Source: Leisingera daeponensis DSM 23529 (GTDB lineage: Bacteria > Pseudomonadota > Alphaproteobacteria > Rhodobacterales > Rhodobacteraceae). From it: a stretch of DNA of 64,000 nucleotides. Within the stretch, counting starts at the first letter, position 1; every line of letters begins with the position of its first letter. The stretch covers positions 1,736,225 to 1,800,224 of the forward strand of contig NZ_KI421500.1 in the NCBI RefSeq assembly GCF_000473145.1. Direction: 5' to 3'. The notes below the pieces were generated by a model. The model did not search any database. It worked only from the letters and a program-made list of their open reading frames with translations, and was not told where the DNA came from. A program made the position numbers and the translations under genes. This document shows positions 48,954 to 57,948 of the stretch, in pieces.

Positions 48954-49937
48954 ATGAAACCGATTGCACTTGCCTTGGCCCTGTTCCTGCAGGCCACGGC
49001 CGGCCTGGCCGCCTGCCGGGGCATCGACTACCGCGACCACCTGCCGCCCGCCACCGAAGCGCGGCTGGAGCGCGAGATGGCCGCCACCCCGTTTTCCCGC
49101 GGCAATCACTGGGTTGCGACCAAGGGCAATCGCACCATCCATGTGATCGGCACCATGCACGGCGGCGATTCCCGCATGGCCAAGGTGATGCGCAACCTGC
49201 GCCCGGCGCTGGCCTCGGCCCAGGCGGTCTACCTGGAAACCCTGCAGCCCGGAATGGAGACGCCGGACACCATGCCCGCGTCCCTCGCCAGCAGCTTCCT
49301 GCTGCCGCAGGGACAAGAGCTGCGGCACCTGCTGGGCAAGGAGGCCTGGCAGCATTTCGAACTGACCGCGCGGGTCTCCGGCGCCAATCTGGACACCATG
49401 AACCGGATGCAGCCCTGGGCGGTGTCGATGTTCCTGGTGCAAAGCGGCTGCCGCCCCTACGGCTTTGGCCTGAAACGCGGGCTGGACGACCGGATCGCCG
49501 GTTTCGCCAGCCGCAAGCGGATCCCTGTGGGGGCGCTGGAAACACCGGCGCAGGCGCTGACGGCGATTGCCAGCCTGCCGCTGCGCGACCAGGCGCGGAT
49601 GCTGGAGCTGGAGCTGGAGCTGGTGCGCTCCTCCAAGCCCGAGGACGCCACCCCGGTGGAGGCCTATTTCGACCAGAGCGTCTGGACCGCCTTCGTGCTG
49701 GCGCCCTGGGTCAGCGCCCAGTACAGCAGCTTTTCCGGCGCCGAGACCGCGCGGCTGTGGCGCCAGTACAATGACCGCCTGCTGGACCAGCGCAACAAGC
49801 GCTGGATGAAGGTGATCCTGGGCGCCCGGCAGGAGCGGATCGTGGTTGCGGTCGGCGCGGCGCATCTGCCCGGCAAGAACGGGGTCTTGAACCTGCTGCA
49901 CCGGCAGGGCTTCAGCCTCACCCGCGCCGCGTGGTAG
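48954..49937 (+). CDS. TraB/GumN family protein, first copy
   Basis: This 327-residue exported protein begins MKPIALALALFLQATAGLAA, a signal peptide. It then has SRGNHWVATKGNRTIHVIGTMH, carrying the GTMH motif of the TraB/GumN (Tiki-like) fold, and VVAVGAAHLPGKNGVLNLL at the C-terminus. Members are suspected metalloproteases, without proof for bacterial ones. The next gene is a clear paralogue 47 bases downstream. Confidence 0.88.
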   Translation: MKPIALALALFLQATAGLAACRGIDYRDHLPPATEARLEREMAATPFSRGNHWVATKGNRTIHVIGTMHGGDSRMAKVMRNLRPALASAQAVYLETLQPGMETPDTMPASLASSFLLPQGQELRHLLGKEAWQHFELTARVSGANLDTMNRMQPWAVSMFLVQSGCRPYGFGLKRGLDDRIAGFASRKRIPVGALETPAQALTAIASLPLRDQARMLELELELVRSSKPEDATPVEAYFDQSVWTAFVLAPWVSAQYSSFSGAETARLWRQYNDRLLDQRNKRWMKVILGARQERIVVAVGAAHLPGKNGVLNLLHRQGFSLTRAAW

Positions 49938-49984
49938 ACCCGGTGCATCGCGGTTTCCTTCTCCCGTTTCAGGAGCTGTCTGCC

Positions 49985-50965
49985 ATGCGGATTTTCCTCA
50001 CCACCGTCTTTCTGCTGCTGCCCGCCGCGCTGTGGGCGGGCTGCACCGGCACCGACCTGCGCACCACCCTTGCGGCCGGCGATCTGGCCCGCCTCCAGGC
50101 GCGGGCCGCAGCCGCCCCCTTTGCCGAAGGCAACCACTGGATCGCCCGCCGCGGCACCCGCACCGTGCATGTGATCGGCACCATGCACATCAATGATCCG
50201 CGGATGGAGGGGATCACTGAGGCCCTGGCCCCGGTTGTGCGCCAGGCGGATCTCTTGCTGATGGAGGCCAGCCCCGCCGACAAGGCCGCCTTCGAACGGA
50301 AACTGGGCCGCACCCCGTCGCTGATGCTGATCACCGAAGGGCCGACACTGATCGACCGGCTGCCGCAGGAGGAGTGGGACAGCCTGGCCGCCAAGGCCCG
50401 CAAGCACGGGGTCGCCCCCTGGATGGCCGCCAAGATGCGGCCCTGGTTCCTTGCCCTGTCAATGGCGGTGCCGCCCTGCGTGCTGCGCCAGCCGGACATC
50501 AAGAACGGCCTCGACCTGCGGCTGGCCGCCGCCGCGGAGCAGGCCGGGGTGCCCATCCGCTCGCTGGAGGATCCGATGAGCGTGATCCGGATGCTGGACG
50601 GCGACCCGCTGGAGGAGCAGGTCCGCCAGCTGCGCGCCTATACCGCGCTGCTGGGCGGCGGCCAGGACGATTTCTTCACCATGTCGGAGGCCTATTTCGA
50701 CCAGCAGGTGCTGCACGCGCTGCTGCTGAGCGAGCAGGCGTTTCTGGAAAACGGCGCCCTGACCCGGGCGGAGCGCGAGGAGATGTGGGCAGAGGCAATG
50801 CAGCAGCTTCTGGACCAGCGCAACCGGTCCTGGATTCCGGTGATCGAAGCCGCCGGGGCCGGCACCCTCGTGGTGGCCGCCGGGGCGCTGCATCTGCCGG
50901 GGGAAAACGGCGTGCTCAACCTGCTGCAGCAGCAGGGCTACAGCCTGGAGCGCGCCCCGTTCTGA
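49985..50965 (+). CDS. TraB/GumN family protein, second copy
   Basis: This 326-residue paralogue of the preceding gene also has a signal peptide (MRIFLTTVFLLLPAALWAGC). It shows AEGNHWIARRGTRTVHVIGTMHINDPR, EAYFDQQVLHALL, QLLDQRNRSW and AGALHLPGENGVLNLLQQQGY. The similarity runs end to end, so a tandem duplication is likely, with clear divergence since. The ATG at 49985 begins the signal peptide. Confidence 0.88.
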   Translation: MRIFLTTVFLLLPAALWAGCTGTDLRTTLAAGDLARLQARAAAAPFAEGNHWIARRGTRTVHVIGTMHINDPRMEGITEALAPVVRQADLLLMEASPADKAAFERKLGRTPSLMLITEGPTLIDRLPQEEWDSLAAKARKHGVAPWMAAKMRPWFLALSMAVPPCVLRQPDIKNGLDLRLAAAAEQAGVPIRSLEDPMSVIRMLDGDPLEEQVRQLRAYTALLGGGQDDFFTMSEAYFDQQVLHALLLSEQAFLENGALTRAEREEMWAEAMQQLLDQRNRSWIPVIEAAGAGTLVVAAGALHLPGENGVLNLLQQQGYSLERAPF

Positions 50966-50994
50966 CCACATCGCCGCATTGCAGCAGCTGCGGG

Positions 50995-51023
50995 GTGACA
51001 AGCCTGCGCGCCGCCCCTATAAG
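50995..51023 (+). promoter_or_regulatory. Sigma-70-like promoter of ppaC
   Basis: GTGACA and TATAAG are separated by 17 bases, and the start codon lies 49 bases downstream. Confidence 0.5.
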
Positions 51024-51071
51024 GCGCGCAAATCTCCCCTTTTTGGACTCATGAGTGAACAGGACAGTCAC

Positions 51072-51992
51072 ATGACCATTCAAGTTTTCGGCCATAAATC
51101 CCCCGACACCGATTCCACCGGCTCCCCGATCGTCTGGGCCTGGTACCTGAACGAGGTGAAGGGCGTTGCCGCCGAGCCCAAGCTGCTGGGCGAGCCGAAC
51201 ACCGAAGCCGCCTTCATGCTGCAGCGCTGGGGCCTGGAGAAGCCGGAAATCATCGCCGATGTGGCCGATGACGCCGCAGTGGTGATCGTCGACACCAACA
51301 ACCCGGCAGAGCTGCCCGCCAACATCAACGGCGCCGATGTGCAGGCGATCATCGACCACCATAAGCTGGTCGGCGGCCTGGAAACCAAAGGCCCGATCGA
51401 CATCACCATCCGCCCGCTGGCCTGCACCGCCACCATCATGATCGACCTGATGGGCGACGACGCGGCCAAGATGCCCGAAGCCATCAAGGGCGCGGCGCTG
51501 ACCTGCATCCTGTCCGACACCCTGGAATTCCGCTCGCCCACCACCACCGCGCATGACAAGGCCGTGGCCGAGAAGCTGGCTGCCGATCTGGGCATCAATG
51601 TCTCCGAATACGCCGCCGAGATGTTTGCCGCGAAATCCGACGTCTCCTCCTTCTCCGATGCGGAGCTGCTGCGGATGGACTCCAAGGAGTATGAGGTCGA
51701 CGGCACCAAGTTCCGCGTCTCCGTGCTGGAAACCACCGCGCCGGCCGTGGTGCTGGACCGCAAGGCGTCGCTGATGGACACCATGACCACCGTTGCAGCC
51801 GAGGACGGCGTCGACCAGGTGCTGCTGTTCGTGGTCGACATCCTGAACGAGGAAGCCACCCTGCTGGTGCCCAACGATCTGGTCAAGACCGTGGCCGCGA
51901 AGTCCTTCGGCGCCGAAGCCGCAGGCGACACCGTGGTGCTGCCGGGTATCATGTCCCGCAAAAAGCAGATCATTCCGAACCTGAAAGTCTGA
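51072..51992 (+). CDS. ppaC: Manganese-dependent inorganic pyrophosphatase
   Basis: This 306-residue family II pyrophosphatase (DHH superfamily) hydrolyses pyrophosphate. The N-terminal metal site is VFGHKSPDTDSTGSP, then VDTNNPAEL and IIDHHKLVGG with the DHH motif. The C-terminal DHHA2 domain ends in MSRKKQIIPNL, containing the phosphate-binding SRKKQ. Roseobacters often use this family in place of family I. ATG 51072 is favoured over 51051 because AGGACA lies at the right distance. Confidence 0.96.
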   Translation: MTIQVFGHKSPDTDSTGSPIVWAWYLNEVKGVAAEPKLLGEPNTEAAFMLQRWGLEKPEIIADVADDAAVVIVDTNNPAELPANINGADVQAIIDHHKLVGGLETKGPIDITIRPLACTATIMIDLMGDDAAKMPEAIKGAALTCILSDTLEFRSPTTTAHDKAVAEKLAADLGINVSEYAAEMFAAKSDVSSFSDAELLRMDSKEYEVDGTKFRVSVLETTAPAVVLDRKASLMDTMTTVAAEDGVDQVLLFVVDILNEEATLLVPNDLVKTVAAKSFGAEAAGDTVVLPGIMSRKKQIIPNLKV

Positions 51993-52015
51993 TCCGCCTC
52001 AGGTCTGTGAAACGC

Positions 52016-52041
52016 AAAAGGCGCCCCGCGGGGCGCCTTTT
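52016..52041 (+). terminator. Rho-independent terminator of ppaC
   Basis: AAAAGGCGCCCC/GGGGCGCCTTTT forms a 12-bp stem with a very short loop. The T-run on both strands means it can also serve the convergent DUF995 gene. Confidence 0.9.
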
Positions 52042-52094
52042 CTTATGCGCAGCCGGTGGTGTTGCGGCGCGGGCCTTGCGGCAAGGCGGCGGGG

Positions 52095-52580
52095 TTACAG
52101 CCCCAGATCCCGGCTGATCCTGCCGAACAGGCGCTGCTGGCTGTTGCCGTTGACCTGCTTGCCGGGCTTGTGCCGGTACCAGTCGCCGTCCTCGTTCAGG
52201 TAACGCTCCCACACGGTGCCGTCCGGAGCGGTGACGAACTGCCAGCAGCTCTTGTGCGGATAGGCCTTGACCGCACCGCCTTCGGCCTTGTGCCAGTTGG
52301 CCTCGCGGCACAGCTTGCCCTGGCGCGTCACGTACCACTTGCCGATGCCAACCGCGTCCTTGGTTTTGTTGATGCCCTGGAACCGGCCGCCGGGGCCCCA
52401 ATAGGCGTGGCCGCCGCTGTTCCAGTTCGAGGTCTTGCCCGCATAAAGCTGCAGGATGACCTCGGGCGGGGTCGCCTTGGCGCCCTTCGGCTTGCCGCCG
52501 GCCAAAGCCGATGCTGCGGGCATGGCTGCCAGAAGGCAGACCGCCATGGCCAGCTGGACGTTTTGCTTAACGGATATCAT
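52095..52580 (-). CDS. DUF995 domain-containing exported protein
   Basis: This 161-residue protein has a signal peptide ending near AASALAGG (about residue 28). It contains VILQLYAGKTSNWNSGGHAYWGPGGRFQGI, then GKWYVTRQGKLCREANWHK and SCWQFVTAPDG, matching DUF995. The two conserved Cys could form a disulfide in the periplasm. The function is unknown. Confidence 0.85.
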   Translation of the reverse strand: MISVKQNVQLAMAVCLLAAMPAASALAGGKPKGAKATPPEVILQLYAGKTSNWNSGGHAYWGPGGRFQGINKTKDAVGIGKWYVTRQGKLCREANWHKAEGGAVKAYPHKSCWQFVTAPDGTVWERYLNEDGDWYRHKPGKQVNGNSQQRLFGRISRDLGL

Positions 52581-52894
52581 TTCCTCCCCCCTTTCATTCC
52601 TGACACGGGTTGCGCGCCCGCCCGGGAAGAGGCCTCTGGCAGGCGCTGCCAGCTACGGCCGGCACCGCCCCCCGGCGTACCTGATGCCCCTGAACGCCAG
52701 GGGCCGCCGTTACTCGTTACAAACTTGCGCCTGCCAGACACGGAACCCCAGCCGATGGGCCGGGCCGCCAAATCAGGGTGCCGGAAACCCGGCCGGGCGC
52801 CAACCTATCGAAATGGATAGGGTTTCGGGTGCGCCCGCTGCCGGGCGGCGCGGTCGGCGGCCGCTGGTTCCGGACCGCCGGCCGCAGGCAGGGC
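52581..52894. other. 314-bp region with no gene recognised
   Basis: This gap lies upstream of the DUF995 gene and downstream of the chemotaxis receptor (both minus strand). It should contain the DUF995 promoter. The frames here look compositional; no terminator with a T-run for the receptor gene was found. Confidence 0.45.
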
Positions 52895-54811
52895 TCAGGC
52901 AGATCTGGGGAGCGGCGTGTCCTCCTGCGGCCAGCCCTCGCTGCCGTCGTTGAAGTCTTCCCAGCGGGCATCCTCCAGGTCCAGATTGGCCGCCTCAGGC
53001 TCTGGCAGGGAGAGGTCCGCCGGATGAGCCGCGGGGATGTCTTCCCAGGACTCGGCAGCCGGCATCTGCACAGCCGCCGCGCCCGGCCCGTCGCGCAGGA
53101 TGAACTGGCCGACCAGCCGGTTGAGGCCCACGGTCTCGGCGTTCATCGCGCGGATGGCAGACCCGGATTGCTCCACCATGGAGGCGTTCTGCTGGGTCAC
53201 CGAGTCGAGCTGGGAGACGCCGATATTGATCTCGTTCAGACCCTGCGCCTGTTCGGCGGATTCGCTGGAGATGCCCGACACCAGCTCGGCGATGTTGCTG
53301 ACCTGGCTGACCACCGTGCTCAGCGCCTTGCCGGCGCCGTCCACCTTGCGCACGCCGTCCTCCACATGGGCGGAGCTGGTGCTGATCAGGGTCTTGATTT
53401 CACTGGCCGCCTGCGAGGAGCGCTGCGCCAGCGCCCGCACTTCGGAGGCCACCACCGCAAAGCCGCGGCCGACCTCGCCCGCGCGGGCCGCCTCGACCCC
53501 GGCGTTGAGCGCCAGGAGGTTGGTCTGGAAGGCGATGTCGTCGATCACGCCGATAATCTGCGAGATTTGCTGGGAAGAGGATTCGATCGCGTTCATCGCG
53601 CTGACGGCGCCTTCGACCACCTGGCCGCTGTGCTCCACATCCGCGCGGGCGGAGTTCACCACCTCCTGCACTTCCTGGGCGTTGCGGGCCGAGGAGTTGA
53701 CGCTGGCGGTCATCTGCTCCAGCGCGGCGGCGGTCTGCTCCAGGGTGGCCGCCTGGCTTTCGGTGCGCGACGACAGATCCTCCGACGCGGTCTGGATTTC
53801 CCCCGACTGCCGCTGGATCCGGACGCCGGCCTGCACCACCTCTGACATCAGCTCGTTCAGCCTGTCGACGGTTTCATTGTAATGCACCCGCAGCGGGTCG
53901 TAATCGGCGGCGAACGGTTCGGCGATCCGGTCGCTCAGATCCCCGTTCGACAGCCGCTTGAGGCCCTTGCGCAGGCGCTCGATCACCTGCTCGCTTTCCT
54001 GGCGCAGCGCATTCTGCTCCTCCAGGGCGGAGATCACCCGGGCCGACACCTTGTCGATGGCGCTGGCAATATCGCCGAAATCATCATCCCGCATCCTGTC
54101 GGCCACCTTGATGCCGAACTCCCCTTCGGCCACCTCCTGCAGGGCCGCACGCAGCCGGCCGACGGGCCGCACGACGTTCTGTGTCATCTTGCGGGCATTG
54201 TAGATGGACAGAAGGATCAGGGCAGCGGACACCGCGAGCAGCGAATACAGCAGCATCATGTCATGCGCGCGGGCCGACACGGCGGTGGCGCGCGCGTTGC
54301 TGACGATCGTGTCCCCCAGCGGGCCGAGGACAGCGCCAAGCGCGCCGGATTGGTCCTGAAACGCGGACAGAGCTGCCTCCAGCCCGGCCCCGCCGCTGAG
54401 CGCGGTGTCAATGGTGTCGCCGGCGGAGCGCAGAAACTGATCCATCTGCGGCAGGGCGGCTTCCAGAAGACCGCGTTCTTCCGCCTGAAGCTCCATCGCC
54501 TGCAGGGCCGACAGTTCTTCGCGGAAGACCGCATCCTTCTCCGCCGCCTTGGCCCGGGTATCTGCCTTCTGCTCCGCCGTGCCATCGGCCCCGACCAGCA
54601 CGGCGGCAAGCACCGAAGCCTCCACCGCGTCGTGCATCATGTCCGCCCGCAGCACATGGCGGGACACCTGGGTTGCGGTGATCTGACGCTCCAGCTCAAG
54701 CTCGCTCTGCCAGAGGCTGTAGACCGCAAAAGAGGACAGGATCAGGATCGCGGCGACGGAAATGACACCGGCAATGAGAAACCGGGTCTTCATGGATAAA
54801 GTACGGAACAT
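52895..54811 (-). CDS. Methyl-accepting chemotaxis protein
   Basis: This receptor of about 638 residues has an N-terminal membrane helix (FLIAGVISVAAILILSSFAVY), a periplasmic helical sensor region to about residue 185, a second helix (LLYSLLAVSAALILLSIY), a HAMP domain, and the signalling hairpin IDDIAFQTNLLALNAGVEAARAGEVGRGFAVVASEVRALAQRS. The C-terminus is acidic and lacks the usual NWETF pentapeptide. ATG 54811 is chosen; GTG 54820 would add three residues. No other chemotaxis gene is close. Confidence 0.93.
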   Translation of the reverse strand: MFRTLSMKTRFLIAGVISVAAILILSSFAVYSLWQSELELERQITATQVSRHVLRADMMHDAVEASVLAAVLVGADGTAEQKADTRAKAAEKDAVFREELSALQAMELQAEERGLLEAALPQMDQFLRSAGDTIDTALSGGAGLEAALSAFQDQSGALGAVLGPLGDTIVSNARATAVSARAHDMMLLYSLLAVSAALILLSIYNARKMTQNVVRPVGRLRAALQEVAEGEFGIKVADRMRDDDFGDIASAIDKVSARVISALEEQNALRQESEQVIERLRKGLKRLSNGDLSDRIAEPFAADYDPLRVHYNETVDRLNELMSEVVQAGVRIQRQSGEIQTASEDLSSRTESQAATLEQTAAALEQMTASVNSSARNAQEVQEVVNSARADVEHSGQVVEGAVSAMNAIESSSQQISQIIGVIDDIAFQTNLLALNAGVEAARAGEVGRGFAVVASEVRALAQRSSQAASEIKTLISTSSAHVEDGVRKVDGAGKALSTVVSQVSNIAELVSGISSESAEQAQGLNEINIGVSQLDSVTQQNASMVEQSGSAIRAMNAETVGLNRLVGQFILRDGPGAAAVQMPAAESWEDIPAAHPADLSLPEPEAANLDLEDARWEDFNDGSEGWPQEDTPLPRSA

Positions 54812-55006
54812 GGGAAACACACCTTGAAGCTGTTTTCAGAGGCGATCTTTCACGCTTACATTTAATCAAACCTGAAGGCGCAGAGGCACCGGCGGGGTTT
54901 TTACGCTGAATTTTCGGAGCAGCGCCTGCCGCCGCCGCACTGGCCTTCGCCAGGAGCCTCTGCCATAGGTGGAACAAAGGACCTTTTTTGTGTGGAAGAA
55001 GCTGCC

Positions 55007-55882
55007 ATGACCCAGATCATCTCCTCCCTTTCCGAAGTTTCCGGCCGGTATAAGGCGCTGTTCGTCGACCTGTGGGGCTGTGTGCACAACGGGATCACCG
55101 CCTTTCCCGAAGCGGTGGCGGCGCTGCAGGCGTACCGGGCGGAGGGCGGCATCGTGGTGCTGGTCACCAATTCGCCGAAACCGCGCGCGGGCGTGGCGGC
55201 GCAGCTGGGGCAGTTCAACGTGCCGCAGGACGCCTATGACACCATTGCCACCAGCGGCGATTCCGCGCGGGCGGCGATGTTCACCGGGGCGGTTGGCAAC
55301 AAGGTCTATTTCATGGGCGAGTGGGAGCGCGATGCGGGCTTTTTCGAGCCGCTGCATGTGATCCACGATCCGGTGGAGATCACCCGGGTGCCGCTGAAGG
55401 AGGCCGAGGGCATCGTCTGCTGCGGCCCGTTCGACCCCCATGCGGATCCGGCGGTGAACCGGCCCGATTTCCTGTATGCCAAGCAGATGGGGATGAAGCT
55501 GCTGTGCGCCAATCCCGACATCGTGGTGGACCGCGGCGAGACGCGGGAGTGGTGCGCGGGCGCGCTGGCGCGGCTGTATACCGAGATGGGCGGCGAGAGC
55601 CTGTATTTCGGCAAGCCGCATCCGCCGATCTATGACCTGGCGCGCCGCCGCCTGGCGGAGCTGGGCCAGGACGTTGCGGATGCGGATATCCTGGCGATCG
55701 GCGACGGGCCGCACACTGATATCGCCGGCGCCATGGGCGAAGGCATTGATTCCCTGTTCATCACCGGCGGCCTGGCAGCCAGTGAGACAAAAACATCGGT
55801 CCAGCCTGACCCGGCGGCGCTGGAGGCCTATCTGCAAAAGGAGCAGGCCAGCGCGGCCTATGCCATTGGTTTCCTGCGCTAA
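55007..55882 (+). CDS. HAD-superfamily hydrolase, TIGR01459 type
   Basis: This 291-residue HAD phosphatase of the NagD-like subgroup has motif I ALFVDLWGCVHNG (nucleophile Asp in VDLWG), motif II VVLVTNSPKP, a Lys in GKPHPPIYDLA, and motif IV ILAIGDGPHTDIAGAM. The substrate is unknown, probably a sugar or glycerol phosphate. The start at 55007 is the family start; an in-frame GTG at 54992 is less likely. A terminator follows. Confidence 0.9.
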   Translation: MTQIISSLSEVSGRYKALFVDLWGCVHNGITAFPEAVAALQAYRAEGGIVVLVTNSPKPRAGVAAQLGQFNVPQDAYDTIATSGDSARAAMFTGAVGNKVYFMGEWERDAGFFEPLHVIHDPVEITRVPLKEAEGIVCCGPFDPHADPAVNRPDFLYAKQMGMKLLCANPDIVVDRGETREWCAGALARLYTEMGGESLYFGKPHPPIYDLARRRLAELGQDVADADILAIGDGPHTDIAGAMGEGIDSLFITGGLAASETKTSVQPDPAALEAYLQKEQASAAYAIGFLR

Positions 55883-55936
55883 ACCGCCCCTGCCCGGCCC
55901 CTGCGACCGGGCATCGCGCAGCATCTGCCACCCCGA

Positions 55937-55964
55937 CCCCGCCGCAACAGGCGGGGTTTTCTTT
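55937..55964 (+). terminator. Rho-independent terminator of the HAD gene
   Basis: ACCCCGCC/GGCGGGGT (8 bp, loop GCAACA) is followed by TTTCTTTTG. It lies 54 bases after the stop. Confidence 0.85.
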
Positions 55965-55986
55965 TGTCAAACCCTCTTGATTTTCT

Positions 55987-56010
55987 GCAACTGCAAAGTA
56001 ATAAAGTTGC
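55987..56010 (+). promoter_or_regulatory. Inverted repeat and AT-rich promoter region of the MaoC gene
   Basis: GCAACT (55987-55992) and AGTTGC (56005-56010) flank AAAGTAATAA, whose TAATAA could be a -10 box. The repeated CTGCAA pattern is reminiscent of PhaR-type sites in polyhydroxybutyrate genes, but this is only a resemblance. Confidence 0.35.
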
Positions 56011-56079
56011 GCAAGCGGGCAATGGAGCGCGCAATTATTTCATCGGCGCCTGAGGCCAGACAGGTGAACGGAGGATCGA

Positions 56080-56523
56080 ATGTTGGACAACATGCCGCGC
56101 GGGACCATCTGCATCGAAGACATCGAGATGGGCATGGTGCGCTACTTGCGCAAAGTTATCACCGATGAGGACATCCAGATGTTTGCCGAGGTATCCACCG
56201 ACCGCAATCCGGTGCATCTGGACGACGCCTATGCCCGGGACACCATTTTCGAGGGCCGGATCGCGCATGGGATGCTGACAGCGGGGCTGATCTCGGCGGT
56301 GATCGGCGAGCAGCTGCCCGGCCATGGCACCATCTACATGAGCCAGTCGCTGAAGTTCCTGGCCCCGGTGCGGCCGGGCGATCTGGTGCTGGCGGAGGTC
56401 GAGGTGACCGACATCGTGATCGACAAGCGCCGGGTCAAGCTGGACTGCCGCTGCATCGTCGACGGCAAGAAGGTGCTGGTGGGCGAAGCCATGGTGATGG
56501 CGCCGTCGCGCAAGTTCGACTGA
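56080..56523 (+). CDS. MaoC-like (R)-specific enoyl-CoA hydratase family protein
   Basis: This 147-residue hot-dog-fold hydratase has the catalytic segment AEVSTDRNPVHLDDAYARDTIFEGRIAHGMLTAGLIS, with Asp and His as in PhaJ. It adds water to enoyl-CoA, giving (R)-3-hydroxyacyl-CoA for polyester synthesis or fatty-acid breakdown. MSQSLKFLAPVRPGDLV supports the assignment. GGAGGATCGA precedes the ATG. The gene stands alone between two terminators. Confidence 0.9.
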   Translation: MLDNMPRGTICIEDIEMGMVRYLRKVITDEDIQMFAEVSTDRNPVHLDDAYARDTIFEGRIAHGMLTAGLISAVIGEQLPGHGTIYMSQSLKFLAPVRPGDLVLAEVEVTDIVIDKRRVKLDCRCIVDGKKVLVGEAMVMAPSRKFD

Positions 56524-56547
56524 GTTTTCCGCACGCAGCCGTTTCAG

Positions 56548-56577
56548 CCGCCGGGGGCCTTTGCCCTTGGCGGTTTT
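56548..56577 (+). terminator. Rho-independent terminator of the MaoC gene
   Basis: CCGCCGGGGGC/GCCCTTGGCGG (11 bp with two G-U pairs, loop CTTT) is followed by TTTTGCTTTT. It begins 25 bases after the stop. Confidence 0.85.
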
Positions 56578-56634
56578 GCTTTTCTGGTCTTTGTTGGTCC
56601 GGTCTTTCCGTGCCGCTGTGCCTGTGTCCCAGTT

Positions 56635-56717
56635 AAGGGGGCGGCGCCGCCGGATGGAGGTGGACAGACCCCGCAGGGGGCCTGCTCGGACAAGCTCGCT
56701 TGGACGACCCCCTTTTT
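56635..56717 (+). ncRNA. Candidate structured small RNA
   Basis: About 83 bases can fold compactly. AAGGGGG (56635-56641) pairs with CCCCCTT (56708-56714), after which T-residues continue to 56717, like an intrinsic terminator. Inside are hairpins at 56642-56652 and 56669-56679, and a third (56686-56707) with UCG/CGA, a tandem G-A mismatch, then CAAG-CTCG-CTTG. It matches no RNA family I know. The following 298 bases up to ribF hold no recognisable gene. Expression is not shown. Confidence 0.4.
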
Positions 56718-57015
56718 ATCAGGGCCGGTCTCCGGGGTGTTGCGCAGGCAGCTCCACAGATGCCTGCGCCTCGTATCATGGCCCCGCGCGCGGGAACCAT
56801 GGCTGGGGGATCGCGATCATTTGTGAGTTTGGCATAGTGGCATAAGGATTGCGTGAAGGGGGCGTACGGCGGGGACGCAACACCCTGCGAGCTTCCTCTC
56901 GCCGCCCGGAACAAGGCGCGCAGCGCCGCCGGGCGGGCGGGCGCTCGCCCGGCTCCCCTCCCTCCCCCGCCACTGGCCGCTTGAACCGCCGCGCGGCTGC
57001 GGGTACGGATGCGCC

Positions 57016-57948
57016 ATGCGTATCGTCAGAGATTTTGAATTCGTCGAACACCAGGACCGGGGCGCCACCGTTGCCATCGGCAACTTCGACGGCGTGCATC
57101 TGGGCCATCAGTCGGTGATCGAGCTGGCCCGCAAGGCCGTCCCCGGCGCGCCCTTGGGGGTGATGACGTTCGAGCCGCACCCGCGCGAGTATTTTGCGCC
57201 CGACAGCCCGCCTTTCCGGCTGATGCGCGCCGAGACCCGGGCCCACCGGCTGGAGAAGCTGGGGGTGGAGCGGCTTTACGAGCTGAACTTCAACACCGCG
57301 CTGTCGAGCCTGACGCCGGAGGAGTTTGCCCGCGATGTGATCTCCGAAGGGCTGGGGTTGCGCCATGTGGTCGTCGGCGCCGATTTCTGTTTCGGCAAGG
57401 GGCGTGCGGGCGATGCCGCGGACTTGCAGCGCTTTGGCGAGCAGTACGGGTTTGGCGTCACCATTGCGCCCTTGATGGAATATTCCGAACACGCGGTGTC
57501 CTCCACCGCGATCCGCAATGCCTTGAGCGAAGGCCGGCCTGCGGATGCACGGGCGATGCTGGGCCACTGGCACCGGATCGAGGGCGTGGTGATCGGCGGC
57601 GAGCAGCGCGGGCGGGAGCTGGGCTTTCCGACCGCCAACATGTCGATCGACGGGCTGCACCAGCCGCGGTTCGGCGTCTATGCGGTGCTGGTCGATGTTC
57701 TGGACGGGCCGCATAAGGGCAGCTACTTCGGTGCGGCCTCGATCGGGGTGCGGCCGATGTTCGGCGGCGTGGTGCCGAATATCGAGACCTATCTGTTTGA
57801 TTTCTCCGGCGACCTTTATGGCGCGACCCTGTCGGTGGGGCTGGTGGAATTCCTGCGGCCTGAGCTGAAGTTCGACGGGCTGGAGGCGCTGACCGCGCAG
57901 ATGGATGCGGATTGCGCCCGGGCGCGCGAAATCCTGGCGGCGCTATGA
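57016..57948 (+). CDS. ribF: Bifunctional riboflavin kinase / FAD synthetase
   Basis: This 310-residue enzyme makes FMN and then FAD. The N-terminal adenylyltransferase domain has VAIGNFDGVHLGHQSVI, VVVGADFCFGKGR, and SSTAIRNALSEG. The C-terminal flavokinase domain has GEQRGRELGFPTANM and the metal-binding region GVYAVLVDV. No FMN riboswitch precedes it. The stop overlaps the next gene by 4 bases. Confidence 0.97.
   Translation: MRIVRDFEFVEHQDRGATVAIGNFDGVHLGHQSVIELARKAVPGAPLGVMTFEPHPREYFAPDSPPFRLMRAETRAHRLEKLGVERLYELNFNTALSSLTPEEFARDVISEGLGLRHVVVGADFCFGKGRAGDAADLQRFGEQYGFGVTIAPLMEYSEHAVSSTAIRNALSEGRPADARAMLGHWHRIEGVVIGGEQRGRELGFPTANMSIDGLHQPRFGVYAVLVDVLDGPHKGSYFGAASIGVRPMFGGVVPNIETYLFDFSGDLYGATLSVGLVEFLRPELKFDGLEALTAQMDADCARAREILAAL

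Noticed and set aside
56718..57015. Possible FMN riboswitch upstream of ribF
   Set aside because: The conserved RFN segments (such as AGGGGCGGGGTGAAA) are not present.
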